17,726 nt of DNA from Moraxellaceae bacterium (lineage in GTDB: Bacteria; Pseudomonadota; Gammaproteobacteria; Pseudomonadales; UBA3067). Positions within the stretch are counted from its first letter, which is position 1. Every line of letters starts with the position of its first letter. The stretch is taken from positions 1 through 17,726 of the forward strand of contig NVTH01000209.1 in assembly GCA_002401525.1 (NCBI GenBank), given 5' to 3'. A program made the position numbers and the translations under genes. The notes under the pieces are model-generated. The model saw nothing but the letters and a program-made list of their open reading frames with translations, did no database searches and had not been told where the DNA came from. This document shows positions 1 to 9,946 of the stretch, one piece after another.

Positions 1-634
1 CATCGGGCTCGACGCCCATCTCGATCACCTCAGCCCCTAACTCCCGAAATACATTCGGTGCAATGTGATATGTCGCGCCGTGAGCACAGTCCAAAACGAT
101 TCGATGCCCTTGCAGATTGCCATTACCCTTATAACAGCTTTTACAAAACTCGATGTAACGACCCGCCGCATCATTCACCCTAGAAACCTTGCCAATACGA
201 TCCGATGCCACCATTTGCATATGATCATGAGCCTGGTCGAGATAGGCTTCGATTGCCAGCTCAGTTTCGTCGGCCAGTTTTTCCCCGTTGGCTGAGAAAA
301 ACTTAATGCCATTGTCGTAATAAGGATTGTGAGATGCAGAGATGACGATTCCTGCGACAGCGTGAAAGGTGCGCGTCAAATAGGCAATCGCCGGCGTTGG
401 CATCGGCCCAAGCAATCGAACATCCACACCCGCCGCCGAAAGCCCCGCCTCCAATGCGGACTCAAACATATAGCCCGAAATTCGCGTATCTTTACCAATG
501 ATAATTTTCGACGGCCCCTGTTGAGCAAACACTTTCCCAGCGGCCCATCCGAGCTGAAGCATAAAATCAGGCGTAATAGGGGGCTTCCCCACCAATCCAC
601 GAATCCCATCAGTACCAAAATATTTTTTAGCCAT
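1..634 (-). CDS. glmM: Phosphoglucosamine mutase GlmM, 5' part (gene runs off the left edge)
   Basis: GlmM converts glucosamine-6-phosphate to glucosamine-1-phosphate in the cytoplasm, a step towards UDP-GlcNAc for peptidoglycan and LPS. About 211 N-terminal residues are present, against a usual length near 445, so only domain 1 and the start of domain 2 are seen. The protein starts [13 protein letters not shown], the standard start of bacterial GlmM. The active-site loop [19 protein letters not shown] (about residues 95-113) holds the serine that is phosphorylated, Ser101 here. The start is the ATG at 634, chosen because it gives the canonical N-terminus; only a weak GGA lies upstream. The gene follows folP by 66 bases on the same strand with no clear terminator between them, so it is probably the last or a late gene of an ftsH-folP-glmM operon, as in E. 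coli and Pseudomonas. Truncation is due to the window edge, not damage. Confidence 0.96.
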   Translation of the reverse strand, partial: MAKKYFGTDGIRGLVGKPPITPDFMLQLGWAAGKVFAQQGPSKIIIGKDTRISGYMFESALEAGLSAAGVDVRLLGPMPTPAIAYLTRTFHAVAGIVISASHNPYYDNGIKFFSANGEKLADETELAIEAYLDQAHDHMQMVASDRIGKVSRVNDAAGRYIEFCKSCYKGNGNLQGHRIVLDCAHGATYHIAPNVFRELGAEVIEMGVEPD

Positions 635-700
635 TATTATTTGTTCCGTCACCTATCAACTCATACACTCATGGTTCCATTCGCCCATAGGTGCCTTTTT

Positions 701-1552
701 TTAAGCGTCCAATTCACGGACAGCCTGACACACCTTTAATGCATCGACCGTCGGCCCAACATCGTGAACACGCACAATATCAGCCCCTCGCTCCACCGCT
801 ATAAGCGCAGCCGCCACGCTGCCAAACAATCGCTCATCGACTGGTTTACCCAGCAACTCACCCACCATCGATTTTCTTGAAAGTCCTATTAAAATCGGAC
901 AGTTTAACTGTTTAAATCGGGAAAGCCCCTGAAGCAGCTTTAAATTGTGATCGAGGGATTTACCAAACCCAAACCCTGGATCCACCACAATCTGATTCGC
1001 AGAAATCCCTGCCGCCAAACAATTTGCAACACGCTCTGCAAGAAATGCATACACCTCTTCAATCACATCGTCATATTGAGGCTTTCCCTGCATGGTAGTA
1101 GGGGACCCCTGCATATGCATAAGCCCCACCGGCAGACCCGAGAAACAAGCTGCGGAAAGTGCATCGTCTACAGCTAAGGCGCGCACATCATTGATAAAAC
1201 CCGCACCCAATTTACTCGACTCTCGCATCAACAAAGGTGAACTGGTATCCACGGAAATGATGACGTCTAGATTATCGCGAATGCGCTCCACCACAGGAAG
1301 AACGCGATCAAGCTCTTGTTGAGGGGAGACTGGCTTCGCACCAGGACGAGTGGACTCCCCCCCAATATCGACGAGAGCAGCTCCTTCAAAGACCATTTTA
1401 TCTGCAGCACGTAACGCACTTTCCGCAGACAAAAATAAACCCCCGTCCGAAAAGGAATCGGGGGTTACATTCAATATTCCCATCACTTGAGGCATAGACA
1501 GATCTAATACACGCGCACCGCACTGCAGATCAACACGATTAGATTTCTCCAT
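701..1552 (-). CDS. folP: Dihydropteroate synthase FolP
   Basis: FolP condenses p-aminobenzoate with 6-hydroxymethyl-dihydropterin diphosphate to give dihydropteroate in folate synthesis, and is the target of sulfonamides. The 283-residue product is of normal length for this TIM-barrel family. Visible motifs are GILNVTPDSFSDGG (25-38), DIGGESTRPGA (62-72), the MHMQGSP segment, DPGFGFGKS and GLSRKS with the substrate-binding Arg and Lys, and VRVHDV near the C-terminus. The ATG at 1552 leaves about 20 residues before the first motif, as expected. An AGG lies upstream at a rather long spacing, so initiation may be modest. The gene begins 28 bases after the ftsH stop and is followed by glmM, a common order in gammaproteobacteria. 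No unusual residues were noticed in the substrate loops. Confidence 0.97.
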   Translation of the reverse strand: MEKSNRVDLQCGARVLDLSMPQVMGILNVTPDSFSDGGLFLSAESALRAADKMVFEGAALVDIGGESTRPGAKPVSPQQELDRVLPVVERIRDNLDVIISVDTSSPLLMRESSKLGAGFINDVRALAVDDALSAACFSGLPVGLMHMQGSPTTMQGKPQYDDVIEEVYAFLAERVANCLAAGISANQIVVDPGFGFGKSLDHNLKLLQGLSRFKQLNCPILIGLSRKSMVGELLGKPVDERLFGSVAAALIAVERGADIVRVHDVGPTVDALKVCQAVRELDA

Positions 1553-1580
1553 GGAAAAACAATCTACCTAAAGTCTATCT

Positions 1581-3536
1581 TTAGTGCTCGTTTGCAGGGC
1601 CACCAATGGGGGGCGAAGAAGACTTATTATCGGCGCTGGACGACTTCGGCTCATCTGAATCCCCTGAAGAATCAGATGATGCATCACCGCTGCTGCTATT
1701 ATCACCATCGGCCCAACCCTTAGGAGGCTCCGGAGGTCGGCCATCCATAATCGCGTCAATCTGCTTACTATCGATGGTTTCATACTGCAGCAATGCTTCC
1801 GCCATCAGCTCAAGTTTATCTTTATTATCGTCAAGAATAGCCTTTGCTCGACCATAACACTGATCAATAATCGTGCGAACCTCCGCATCGATGGTCTTCG
1901 CAGTCTCCTCTGAAACATGCTTAGTCTGAGTGACACTGCGACCTAGAAAAACCTCACCCTCTTCTTCGTCATACGACAACGGACCCAGCTTTTCAGACAG
2001 TCCCCATTTGGTGACCATATTGCGAGCCATTTCCGTGGCCCGCTGAATATCATTGGAGGCACCGGTGGTCACGCCATCAAAACCGTGCAACATCTCTTCC
2101 GCAATACGGCCGCCGAATAAACTGCAAATCTGACCTTCGATGTAGCGTTTGCTATAACTGTAACGATCTTCCTTTGGCAAAAACATGGTCACGCCAAGCG
2201 CTTGGCCACGAGGAATAATACTGACTTTATAAACTGGATCATGATCAGGAACCACTCGACCCACGATCGCATGCCCGGCCTCATGATGCGCTGTATTAAT
2301 CTTTTCGGGTTCAGACATCACCATGGATTTGCGCTCGGCACCCATCATGATTTTATCTTTAGCCAACTCAAACTCATTCATTTCTACTAGACGTTTGCTT
2401 GACCTTGCTGCAAATAACGCTGCTTCATTTACCAAATTAGCCAGGTCAGCCCCAGAAAAACCAGGAGTCCCTCTAGCCAACAACGAAGGCTCAACGTCGT
2501 CTCCAATGGGCACGCTGCGCATATGCACCTTTAGGATCTGCTCCCGACCGCGCACGTCAGGCAATGCAACAGTCACTGTACGATCAAAACGCCCAGGTCT
2601 TAATAAGGCCGTATCCAAAACGTCAGGACGGTTAGTGGCAGCAATAACGATCACGCCGTCATTTTGCTCAAAACCATCCATCTCAACCAAGAGTTGGTTA
2701 AGAGTCTGCTCGCGCTCATCATGGCCACCGCCTAATCCGGCACCCCGAGAACGCCCTACCGCGTCAATCTCATCGATAAATATAATACAGGGAGCTTGCT
2801 TTTTGGCTTGTTCAAACATGTCGCGGACTCTAGAAGCACCGACCCCAACGAACATTTCAACAAAATCAGATCCTGAGATGGAAAAGAAAGGCACTTTGGC
2901 TTCGCCAGCGATGGCTTTCGCAAGCAATGTTTTACCAGTTCCAGGCGACCCCACCATCAAGATGCCACGAGGTATTTTACCCCCAAGGCGCTGAAATTTA
3001 CCGGGATCACGAAGAAACTCCACTATTTCTTGCACATCCTGCTTCGCTTCCTCAACCCCTGCTACGTCAGCAAAGGTGGTCTTAATCTGATCTTCACCCA
3101 CCAGCCGCGCTTTACTTTTACCAAACATCATCGGCCCACGACCACCGCTGCCGCCTTGCATTTGGCGCATAAAAAACATAAAAATCGCTAAAATCAATAG
3201 AATCGGAAACGCTGCGACTAGCAACTGCATCCACAGGCTTTGTCGCTCAGGCTGACGCCCCTCAACAACCACCCCATGCTCCAACAAATCGGACATCAAA
3301 TCCAAATCAGGAATTGCCGGTATAACCACTTCAAATTTATCGCCGTTAAGACGCTCGCCGGAAATAATATGATCTCCCACAATCGCTTTGCGAACTCGGT
3401 TATTATCAACTTCTACAATAAAATCGGAGTAATCTAAGCGCACAGGACTAGGCTGCACACTGAAATTATTAAACACCGACAGTAATACAACGGCAATCAC
3501 TAGCCAGAGGATTATATTTTTTGCCATATCATTCAA
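1581..3536 (-). CDS. ftsH: ATP-dependent zinc metalloprotease FtsH
   Basis: FtsH is a hexameric inner-membrane AAA+ protease that degrades misassembled membrane proteins and short-lived regulators (in E. coli sigma32 and LpxC). In 651 residues I see a first membrane helix (about 8-24), a periplasmic segment, a second helix (about 103-122), the AAA module with Walker A GSPGTGKT (196-203), Walker B IIFIDEID (Asp255, Glu256) and the second region of homology ATNRPDVLD...LLRPGRFDR (300-319). The protease part carries HEAGH (His418, Glu419, His422) and the third zinc ligand in GASNDIQRA (Asp496). The C-terminal tail is a low-complexity Ser/Asp/Pro run. The Walker A has Ser where the E. coli enzyme has Pro. 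The start used is a TTG at 3536, with GAGAG eight bases upstream. It gives MNDMAKN, like the extended E. coli form MSDMAKN as I remember it. The ATG at 3527 ([10 protein letters not shown]) is the alternative and has a poorer ribosome site. Confidence 0.97.
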   Translation of the reverse strand: MNDMAKNIILWLVIAVVLLSVFNNFSVQPSPVRLDYSDFIVEVDNNRVRKAIVGDHIISGERLNGDKFEVVIPAIPDLDLMSDLLEHGVVVEGRQPERQSLWMQLLVAAFPILLILAIFMFFMRQMQGGSGGRGPMMFGKSKARLVGEDQIKTTFADVAGVEEAKQDVQEIVEFLRDPGKFQRLGGKIPRGILMVGSPGTGKTLLAKAIAGEAKVPFFSISGSDFVEMFVGVGASRVRDMFEQAKKQAPCIIFIDEIDAVGRSRGAGLGGGHDEREQTLNQLLVEMDGFEQNDGVIVIAATNRPDVLDTALLRPGRFDRTVTVALPDVRGREQILKVHMRSVPIGDDVEPSLLARGTPGFSGADLANLVNEAALFAARSSKRLVEMNEFELAKDKIMMGAERKSMVMSEPEKINTAHHEAGHAIVGRVVPDHDPVYKVSIIPRGQALGVTMFLPKEDRYSYSKRYIEGQICSLFGGRIAEEMLHGFDGVTTGASNDIQRATEMARNMVTKWGLSEKLGPLSYDEEEGEVFLGRSVTQTKHVSEETAKTIDAEVRTIIDQCYGRAKAILDDNKDKLELMAEALLQYETIDSKQIDAIMDGRPPEPPKGWADGDNSSSGDASSDSSGDSDEPKSSSADNKSSSPPIGGPANEH

Positions 3537-3673
3537 TGGATTATCTCTCGTATCAATTAATTCTTTAAGCCGTAAAAATCAACGCCCTGTCTCTCTGTTA
3601 TAGCCCTACACAAGAACAATATCTAGTAGATAGCGATAAACAGTGGCTTACATTCAAATCATTTTTAAAATAA

Positions 3674-4291
3674 TTATTTAAAGCCTACACCTAAAATATA
3701 CACTTCCTTTGATCGAGGGCGCGATGCTTTAGGCTTTTTCGTCAATAACTTAGCGAAACTAGCTTGAACCTCCTTTCTATAGACGTCAACCCCTGCACCT
3801 TGAAAAACCTTCACAACAAAGGTTCCTCCAGGAGCCAACGCTTGATTTGCAAAATCCAGTGCCAATTCCGCCAAATACATTGCTTTTGACTGATCAATGA
3901 CTTTATTACCACTTATATTGGGGGCCATGTCCGATAAAACAAGGTCCACCTTTCTCCCACTAAGCATTGCCAGTATCTGATCGTAAACGCTTTGCTCGGT
4001 AAAATCTCCTTTCACAAAATCAACCCTAGCCAACGGGCTCATCACCAACAAGTCAGTGGCAATCACTTTACCGCTATCGCCCACTAATTCACCGGCTATT
4101 TGCGACCATCCACCGGGAGCCGCACCAAGATCAACCACGGACATGCCGGGCTTAAAAAGAGCATTCTGCTCATGCATTTCAACCAACTTAAAGGCAGCCC
4201 TCGAGCGATACCCCATCTCCTTAGACTTTTTAACGTAAAAGTCATCATTATGTTCCTGTAACCACCTTGCACTTGATTTCGATCTCGCCAT
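3674..4291 (-). CDS. rlmE: 23S rRNA 2'-O-methyltransferase RlmE (FtsJ/RrmJ)
   Basis: RlmE methylates the 2'-OH of U2552 in the A-loop of 23S rRNA using S-adenosylmethionine and acts on the assembled 50S subunit. The 205-residue product has the usual length. The SAM-binding motif VVDLGAAPGGWSQIA lies at 52-66. The expected catalytic tetrad is present as Lys35 (RAAFKL), Asp121 (LVLSDMAPN), Lys161 (FVVKVFQG) and Glu196 (SKEVYILG), each three residues before the E. coli positions 38, 124, 164 and 199. The ATG at 4291 gives MARSKSSARW, typical of the family. The ribosome site is weak. The gene lies 137 bases upstream of ftsH on the same strand, as in E. coli, where the pair is heat-inducible. I did not find a convincing sigma32 promoter in front of it here. 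Confidence 0.96.
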   Translation of the reverse strand: MARSKSSARWLQEHNDDFYVKKSKEMGYRSRAAFKLVEMHEQNALFKPGMSVVDLGAAPGGWSQIAGELVGDSGKVIATDLLVMSPLARVDFVKGDFTEQSVYDQILAMLSGRKVDLVLSDMAPNISGNKVIDQSKAMYLAELALDFANQALAPGGTFVVKVFQGAGVDVYRKEVQASFAKLLTKKPKASRPRSKEVYILGVGFK

Positions 4292-4480
4292 AATAGCGTA
4301 CTCATTTTTTGGGTCTTACTTGTCGGTCTTAGCCAGACAAAGCTGAAGACGCTAATTACATACACGCTTTAAAAACGCGCACTCACGTTCACTAAACATT
4401 AGCCGAGCAAATCAAGCCCTAAGGCAAACACTTACTCTGAGCTACAATTTTATTTAATCATCCTTTACAGAGCATTATTT

Positions 4481-4801
4481 ATGGAACTCAACAATCAGCG
4501 CAAAAAACAATTTCGCGCCATTGGCCATCACTTAAAACCCATTGTTTTTATTGCAGACAACGGTTTAACCGAGTCGGTAAAGGAAGAGCTGGAACGAGCA
4601 CTAAAAGATCACGAGCTAATTAAAATAAAAGTCAGTAGCCCTGACCGCACGGCAAGAAAAGAAATGTGCCAATTGATTTGCCAGCAATGCCGCGCGCAAC
4701 TAGTTCAATCGCTAGGCAATACGGCGTTAATCTATCGGGCATCTGAAAAGGCCGACCCTAAATTATCCAACGTACTTCGAGCCATTAAAGGTAAGGACTA
4801 A
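4481..4801 (+). CDS. yhbY: YhbY-family CRM-domain RNA-binding protein
   Basis: YhbY is a small CRM-domain protein that associates with pre-50S ribosomal particles in E. coli. This 106-residue protein shows the family hallmarks: an N-terminal basic helix (NQRKKQFRAIGHHLKP), the loop IADNGLTESV, then the helix and strand ELERALKDHELIKIKVSS, and a final strand GNTALIYRASEK. It is a little longer than the E. coli protein because of a charged C-terminal extension (ADPKLSNVLRAIKGKD). It is divergent from rlmE, as in E. coli, which fits a shared link to 50S assembly. A TACAAT hexamer at 4443-4448 could be its -10 element, but no good -35 box is visible. The ribosome site (CAGAG) is weak. It is the only complete plus-strand gene in the window. 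Confidence 0.93.
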   Translation: MELNNQRKKQFRAIGHHLKPIVFIADNGLTESVKEELERALKDHELIKIKVSSPDRTARKEMCQLICQQCRAQLVQSLGNTALIYRASEKADPKLSNVLRAIKGKD

Positions 4802-4820
4802 TACCCGTTAGGATGGACAA

Positions 4821-4863
4821 CGTTCGATTAAATTAACCCTTCTAACGTTAATTTAATCGAGCG
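4821..4863. terminator. AT-rich palindrome between convergent yhbY and greA, probable bidirectional terminator
   Basis: The arms at 4821-4837 and 4847-4863 are complementary over 17 positions, with 16 Watson-Crick pairs and one T/G wobble, around a 9-base loop. The inner 14 bases (TCGATTAAATTAAC and its complement) pair perfectly. The hairpin sits in the 73-base gap between the 3' ends of yhbY and greA, the usual place for a shared terminator. The stem is AT-rich and no long U-run follows on either strand, so it is not a textbook intrinsic terminator. It could instead be a protein site or simply protect the two 3' ends. Confidence 0.55.
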
Positions 4864-4874
4864 GTATATTACGC

Positions 4875-5351
4875 CTAACTGTATTCCACCTTCATAATTT
4901 CATAGTCCACTTGGCCGCCTGGGGTCTGCACGCAAACCTCATCCCCTTCATTCTTACCGATCAACGCCTTGGCGATAGGCGAAGTATAAGAAATCCGATG
5001 CTGCTTAATATCGGCTTCGTCTTCACCGACAATTTGATAGTTCTTCACGTCATCGGTTTCACAATTCACAATTTCAACGGTTGCACCGAAAATCACTTTG
5101 CCTTTATTATCCATAGTCGATGGATCAATGATCTGGGCATCGGACAGCTTGCCTTCAATTTCCTGCACCCGCCCTTCCGCAAAACTCTGCTGCTCGCGGG
5201 CCGCGTGATATTCGGCATTCTCTTTTAAATCGCCGTGGGCGCGGGCCTCCGCAATGGCCTTGGTAATTCGGGGCCGTACCACTGTTTTTAATTCTTGTAA
5301 TTCTTTACGCAAAGACTCTGCGCCCTTGACCGTCATAGGTACCCGAGACAT
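4875..5351 (-). CDS. greA: Transcription elongation factor GreA
   Basis: GreA enters the RNA polymerase secondary channel and stimulates cleavage of backtracked transcripts. The 158-residue product equals the E. coli protein in length. The N-terminal coiled coil (about 10-75) carries the tip [17 protein letters not shown], with the acidic residues Asp41 and Glu44 that coordinate catalytic magnesium. The C-terminal FKBP-like domain includes [18 protein letters not shown]. Its ATG at 5351 overlaps the carB stop by one base (TAATG), so translation is very likely coupled to carB. The carA-carB-greA order is known from Pseudomonas aeruginosa, where greA belongs to the car operon. The downstream end is convergent with yhbY. 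Confidence 0.97.
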   Translation of the reverse strand: MSRVPMTVKGAESLRKELQELKTVVRPRITKAIAEARAHGDLKENAEYHAAREQQSFAEGRVQEIEGKLSDAQIIDPSTMDNKGKVIFGATVEIVNCETDDVKNYQIVGEDEADIKQHRISYTSPIAKALIGKNEGDEVCVQTPGGQVDYEIMKVEYS

Positions 5352-8300
5352 TACTGTAGATCTCCATGTATATCTTGCAATCGACGCACAGTGGATTTGT
5401 CATTATTTTCAATGGCCATACAAATCGCCTGCGCTCCCGCAATCGTGGTGGAATAACACACCTTATGCTGTAAAGCAGTCCGTCTTATAGTGAAAGAGTC
5501 AGCAATCGCCTGAGCCCCTTCCGTGGTGTTGACGATAAATGATATCTCATCGTTCTTAAGCATGTCGACCACATGAGGGCGACCTTCCAACACTTTATTG
5601 ACGCGTTGTACGGCAAAACCGGCCGCCTCAATCACTTCCGCGGAGCCCCGAGTGGCACACAACTCAAAACCGAGATGCGATAACCGACGAGCCACGTCCA
5701 CAACACCTTCTCTATCGCCCTCTCGGACACTCAAGAAAGCCAATCCTTCGCTGGGAAATACTTCACCAGTGGCAATGGAAGCCTTTAGAAATGCCTCAGC
5801 AAAACTATCTCCCACCCCCATCACTTCCCCAGTAGATCTCATCTCTGGCCCCAAGATAGGGTCCACGCCTAGAAATTTATTGAATGGAAACACAGCTTCT
5901 TTAACGTTGAATTTTTTAGGAATAATTTCCTTCGTAAAACCTTGCTCCACCAATGTCTTGCCTGCCATGCAGCGCGCGGCAATCTTCGCCAATGAATGGC
6001 CAATGCATTTCGACACAAAAGGCACCGTACGCGACGCCCGTGGATTTACCTCTAAAACATAAACGTCTTTGCCTTGCACCGCAAACTGCACATTCATCAG
6101 GCCTTTAACGCCCAACTCTAATGCCATGCTGCGCGTCTGAACGCGAATCACATCGAGTACATCTTGCTCAAGACTATAGGGAGGAAGTGAACACGCCGAG
6201 TCACCCGAGTGTACACCAGCCTGCTCGATGTGTTGCATAATGCCGCCAATGACCACGTCTGTCCCATCGCACACTGCATCCACATCCACTTCTACCGCTT
6301 GATCTAGAAACCGATCCAGCAACACCGGGCTGTCGTTGGAAACCTGCACGGCTTCTGTCATGTAGCGGCGCAAATCGGCTTCATCATGCACTATCTCCAT
6401 GGCTCGCCCCCCCAATACATAAGAAGGTCTTACGACAATTGGGAAACCAATCTCTTGAGCCCCGATCACACCCTCTTCGATGTTTCTAGCAATACGATTA
6501 GGGGGCTGCTTTAAATCTAAACGCTCGACCATCTGCTGAAATCGCTCGCGATCTTCAGCCCGATCAATGGCGTCTGCACTGGTGCCAATAATGGGCACGC
6601 CAGCTGCATCCAACGCCTGCGCCAACTTCAGCGGAGTTTGGCCGCCGTATTGAACAATAACGCCTACTGGCTTTTCTAAATCGACAATGGCCAGTACGTC
6701 TTCGAGCGTAATGGACTCAAAATAAAGTCGATCCGAAGTATCGTAATCTGTGGAAACCGTCTCGGGATTACAGTTCACCATGATGGTTTCATAGCCGTCT
6801 TCACGCATCGCCAACGCCGCATGAACACAACAATAATCAAACTCGATGCCTTGGCCAATTCGATTTGGACCACCGCCCAGCACCATAATCTTATCCCGAT
6901 CACTGACGTCAGCCTCGCATTCCTCATCGTAAGTGGAATACAAATACGCAGTCGCGGTGGAAAATTCGGCCGCGCAGGTATCGACACGCTTATAAACCGG
7001 CATAATTCCCAGCTCAATACGCCGCTGCCGCACTTCTTTTTCCAGCACCCCCAATAATTGTGCGATACGACTGTCGGCAAAGCCTTTGCGCTTTAACTGA
7101 TAAAGCTGATCGGCATCGACGTCTTTAAAACTGCGAGTGGCTGTTTCAAGTTCAACCCGCACAATGTCTTCAATTTGCACCAGGAACCAGACGTCAATTT
7201 GTGTCAGCTCATGCACTTCATCCAGGGTCATGCCAAAACGAAACGCATCCGCCACATACCATATACGGTCAGGGCCCGCCACTTTCAATTCTTGTTTTAA
7301 AGTACTGGCAACACCGGCAGCTTCGAGATCTAGTTTGGGAGTAAAGCCATCCGCCCCCACTTCAAGTCCACGCAGTGCTTTTTGTATTGACTCAGAGAAA
7401 TTCCGGCCAATTGCCATGACCTCTCCCACAGACTTCATCTGGGTGGTCAAGGTGGTGTCGGCACGCTTGAATTTTTCGAAGTTAAAACGAGGGATCTTAG
7501 TCACTACGTAATCAATGGAAGGCTCAAATGACGCGGGCGAAGCGCCGCCGGTAATTTCGTTACTCAATTCATCCAGGGTATAGCCGACTGCCAACTTTGC
7601 TGCGATTTTTGCAATAGGGAAACCGGTTGCTTTAGACGCTAAAGCTGAGGAGCGCGAGACCCGAGGGTTCATCTCAATCACTACCATTTTACCCGTCTCA
7701 GGATCCAAGGAGAACTGAACGTTAGAGCCACCGGTTTCAACACCGATCTCAATCAGTACCGCAATTGCCGCATTGCGCATACGCTGATATTCTTTGTCCG
7801 TCAGCGTTTGAGCTGGCGCAACAGTAATAGAATCACCGGTATGAATCCCCATAGGATCGAGGTTCTCGATGGTACAAACGATAATGCAATTATCATTTTT
7901 ATCCCGCACCACCTCCATTTCAAACTCTTTCCAACCAATTAATGATTCATCAATCAGCAGCTCTTTAGTGGGTGATAAATCCAAGCCGCGCTCACAAATA
8001 GCGACAAATTCTTCGCGGTTATAGGCGATGCCTCCGCCCGAGCCACCCATGGTGAACGAAGGTCGAATAATCGCCGGGAAGCCCACCATATCCAACACTT
8101 GAAACGCTTCACCCATGCTATGAGCCACTGCAGATTTTGCAGTATCAAGACCAATGCGTTTCATCGCCTTGTCGAACTTTTCTCGATCCTCGGCTTTATC
8201 AATCGCCTCTTTACTCGCACCAATCATCTGCACATTGTGCTTATCTAGCACGCCCTCTCGGGCTAAATCCAATACGCAATTCAACGCCGTTTGCCCGCCC

Positions 8301-8569
8301 ATGGTGGGCAACACCGCGTCAGGCTTTTCTTTTTCAATAATGCGCGCAACGGTTTCCCACTCAACAGGCTCGATATAGGTCGCGTCAGCCATGGCAGGAT
8401 CGGTCATGATGGTGGCCGGGTTCGAATTCACTAACACAACCCGATAACCTTCCTCTCGCAGCGCTTTACACGCTTGCGCCCCGGAATAATCAAACTCACA
8501 GGCTTGACCTATCACGATAGGACCGGCACCCAGGATTAATATACTGCTGATATCTGTGCGTTTAGGCAT
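5351..8569 (-). CDS. carB: Carbamoyl phosphate synthetase large subunit CarB
   Basis: CarB makes carbamoyl phosphate from bicarbonate, two ATP and ammonia channelled from CarA; the product supplies both arginine and pyrimidine synthesis. At 1072 residues it is full length (E. coli 1073). Two homologous ATP-grasp halves are visible: the first begins [22 protein letters not shown] (about 10-31), the second [20 protein letters not shown] (about 560-579). Each half has its ATP-grasp signature ([13 protein letters not shown] and [15 protein letters not shown]) and metal-binding motif ([17 protein letters not shown] and [17 protein letters not shown]). The C-terminal MGS-like domain, from about 935, binds the allosteric effectors UMP and ornithine in E. 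coli. It follows carA after 77 bases with no ORF in the gap. The start ATG at 8569 gives the family N-terminus MPKRTDI; the ribosome site is weak. Confidence 0.98.
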   Translation of the reverse strand: MPKRTDISSILILGAGPIVIGQACEFDYSGAQACKALREEGYRVVLVNSNPATIMTDPAMADATYIEPVEWETVARIIEKEKPDAVLPTMGGQTALNCVLDLAREGVLDKHNVQMIGASKEAIDKAEDREKFDKAMKRIGLDTAKSAVAHSMGEAFQVLDMVGFPAIIRPSFTMGGSGGGIAYNREEFVAICERGLDLSPTKELLIDESLIGWKEFEMEVVRDKNDNCIIVCTIENLDPMGIHTGDSITVAPAQTLTDKEYQRMRNAAIAVLIEIGVETGGSNVQFSLDPETGKMVVIEMNPRVSRSSALASKATGFPIAKIAAKLAVGYTLDELSNEITGGASPASFEPSIDYVVTKIPRFNFEKFKRADTTLTTQMKSVGEVMAIGRNFSESIQKALRGLEVGADGFTPKLDLEAAGVASTLKQELKVAGPDRIWYVADAFRFGMTLDEVHELTQIDVWFLVQIEDIVRVELETATRSFKDVDADQLYQLKRKGFADSRIAQLLGVLEKEVRQRRIELGIMPVYKRVDTCAAEFSTATAYLYSTYDEECEADVSDRDKIMVLGGGPNRIGQGIEFDYCCVHAALAMREDGYETIMVNCNPETVSTDYDTSDRLYFESITLEDVLAIVDLEKPVGVIVQYGGQTPLKLAQALDAAGVPIIGTSADAIDRAEDRERFQQMVERLDLKQPPNRIARNIEEGVIGAQEIGFPIVVRPSYVLGGRAMEIVHDEADLRRYMTEAVQVSNDSPVLLDRFLDQAVEVDVDAVCDGTDVVIGGIMQHIEQAGVHSGDSACSLPPYSLEQDVLDVIRVQTRSMALELGVKGLMNVQFAVQGKDVYVLEVNPRASRTVPFVSKCIGHSLAKIAARCMAGKTLVEQGFTKEIIPKKFNVKEAVFPFNKFLGVDPILGPEMRSTGEVMGVGDSFAEAFLKASIATGEVFPSEGLAFLSVREGDREGVVDVARRLSHLGFELCATRGSAEVIEAAGFAVQRVNKVLEGRPHVVDMLKNDEISFIVNTTEGAQAIADSFTIRRTALQHKVCYSTTIAGAQAICMAIENNDKSTVRRLQDIHGDLQ

Positions 8570-8646
8570 GTTGCAATGTTACTTCGCTGTAAAAATAAAA
8601 AGACTCTTGGGAGAGACACTGAACCTTGACTGCAAAACCCTACAAA

Positions 8647-9783
8647 CTAAAGATTCTGTTCCATCAAACCAATAAACTTATCGAATAAGTGCCCAGCCTC
8701 TTGAGGCCCCGGACTGGCTTCCGGATGCCCCTGAAAGCCAAACGCCGCTTTATGACGATGCTGAATGCCTTGTAGGGAACCATCAAATAAGGAACGATGC
8801 GTTGCTTCAACTTGGTCCGGCAGGGACTCTTCATCCACCGCAAAACCATGATTCTGGCTCGTAATAAGCACTTTACGAGACTGAATATCCTGTACCGGGT
8901 GATTAGCACCATGGTGACCAAACTTCATTTTTAAAGTCTTCGCCCCTAAAGCCAGCGCCAATAGCTGATGCCCCAAACAAATACCGAATAAGGGTTTATC
9001 AGCTTCAAGCAAGGTTTGAATCGCCTTAATGGCGTAATCACAAGGCTCAGGATCACCAGGTCCGTTGGACAAGAAAACGCCGTCCGGTTGCAGAGCAAGC
9101 ACGTCTTTAGCGCTGGTTTGAGCAGGCACAACGGTTACTTTACAGCCGCGCTCGACTAACATCCGCAAAATATTTCGCTTTACACCAAAATCATAAGCCA
9201 CTACATGAAACCGTGGCTCGGCAAGCTCTTTGACAGGCTTGTCCGGAGATTGCCACACCCCTTCAGTCCAGGCATAGGGTTCAGACGCACTCACCTGCTT
9301 GGCGAGATCCATGCCTTTTAAGCCGGGGAATTCTTTCGCTAACCCAAGCCCTTCGTCCACCCTTGAATAAGCATCTGGACAAGCGATAATCGCACCGCTC
9401 AAGGCACCTTTTTCCCTTAGTAAACGGGTCAGCCGGCGGGTATCAATATCAGCAATCGCCACCACTTCATGACGAACTAGGTAAGCCGACAGTGTTTCCT
9501 CACTGCGCCAATTGCTCGCCAACAAAGGTAAGTCACGAATAATTAAACCGTTTACCCACACCTTGGAAGACTCTTCATCTTCACTATTCACCCCAGTATT
9601 GCCTATATGAGGATAGGTTAATGTCACCATTTGCTGGGCATAGGAAGGGTCAGTCAATATTTCCTGGTAGCCCGTGAGAGAGGTATTAAAGACCACCTCT
9701 CCCTTCGAGCGTCCCGAAGCACCGATTGAAATACCCTTGAACACACTCCCGTCTTCGAGCACCAAAACAGCTGGATTACTCAA
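8647..9783 (-). CDS. carA: Carbamoyl phosphate synthetase small subunit CarA (TTG start)
   Basis: CarA is the glutamine amidotransferase subunit that releases ammonia for CarB. The 378-residue product has an N-terminal CarA-specific domain and a C-terminal class I amidotransferase domain. Its catalytic triad is Cys269 in FGICLGHQ, His353 and Glu355 in [10 protein letters not shown], the same numbering as E. coli CarA. The oxyanion-hole motif SNGPGDP is at about 239-245. The start is a TTG at 9783 with a strong GAGGAG site seven bases upstream; no ATG or GTG nearby would give a complete N-terminus, and E. coli carA also starts with TTG. A leader of about 110 bases containing a terminator hairpin precedes the gene, so expression is probably controlled by attenuation as well as at the promoter. 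Confidence 0.97.
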   Translation of the reverse strand: MSNPAVLVLEDGSVFKGISIGASGRSKGEVVFNTSLTGYQEILTDPSYAQQMVTLTYPHIGNTGVNSEDEESSKVWVNGLIIRDLPLLASNWRSEETLSAYLVRHEVVAIADIDTRRLTRLLREKGALSGAIIACPDAYSRVDEGLGLAKEFPGLKGMDLAKQVSASEPYAWTEGVWQSPDKPVKELAEPRFHVVAYDFGVKRNILRMLVERGCKVTVVPAQTSAKDVLALQPDGVFLSNGPGDPEPCDYAIKAIQTLLEADKPLFGICLGHQLLALALGAKTLKMKFGHHGANHPVQDIQSRKVLITSQNHGFAVDEESLPDQVEATHRSLFDGSLQGIQHRHKAAFGFQGHPEASPGPQEAGHLFDKFIGLMEQNL

Positions 9784-9821
9784 GAATCTCTCCTCTAATC
9801 GCTGAACACACCGTACGCGCG

Positions 9822-9863
9822 AAAAAAAGCGAGACAGGCCTTCGCCACATCTCGCTCTTTTTT
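9822..9863 (-). terminator. Intrinsic terminator hairpin in the carA leader (candidate attenuator)
   Basis: On the minus strand the stem AGCGAGA/TCTCGCT encloses an inner GGC-GAAG-GCC hairpin, and the distal arm runs straight into seven T residues (9828 to 9822). A-runs on the proximal side extend the structure. It ends about 40 bases before the carA TTG and lies downstream of the candidate carA promoter at 9901-9930. It is therefore better explained as a carA leader attenuator than only as the end of the dapB transcript, which stops 240 bases earlier. The run of T residues on the plus strand makes it potentially bidirectional. Confidence 0.75.
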
Positions 9864-9900
9864 ATTCTCTAGAATTCTACGCCACCTAAAAAGTTGCCGT

Positions 9901-9930
9901 ATTCTATTGCAAGCCACTAGTTTATGTCCA
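9901..9930 (-). promoter_or_regulatory. Candidate sigma70-type promoter for carA
   Basis: On the minus strand a -35 box TGGACA (five of six consensus bases, 9925-9930) is followed after 18 bases by a -10 box TAGAAT (five of six, 9901-9906). Transcription would start near 9894 and give a leader of about 110 bases containing the terminator hairpin at 9822-9863. A palindrome lies just upstream of the -35 box. Other weaker hexamer pairs exist in this AT-rich gap. Confidence 0.5.
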
Positions 9931-9946
9931 TGCGTTTTTATCAACC

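Noticed and set aside
329..739. 136-codon plus-strand ORF opposite glmM and the end of folP
   Set aside because: It is antisense to two well-conserved genes, has no recognisable motifs and its composition follows from the codon pattern of the opposite strand.
2323..2994. 223-codon plus-strand ORF opposite the AAA region of ftsH
   Set aside because: It lies wholly antisense to the highly conserved ATPase domain; it is rich in Ser, Pro and Arg as expected of a reverse-frame shadow, and has no family signature.
3537..3673. Sigma32 promoter upstream of ftsH, or upstream of rlmE at 4292-4480
   Set aside because: E. coli has a heat-shock promoter for this pair, so I looked for CTTGAA and CCCCAT boxes at proper spacing. 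A CTTGAT occurs upstream of rlmE but has no -10 partner, and the ftsH gap has none.
8570..8646. Possible terminator or small gene between carA and carB
   Set aside because: The only hairpin (CTCT-CCCA-AGAG on the minus strand) has four pairs, although a T-rich stretch follows. No ORF fits in the 77 bases, unlike the extra ORF reported between these genes in P. aeruginosa.
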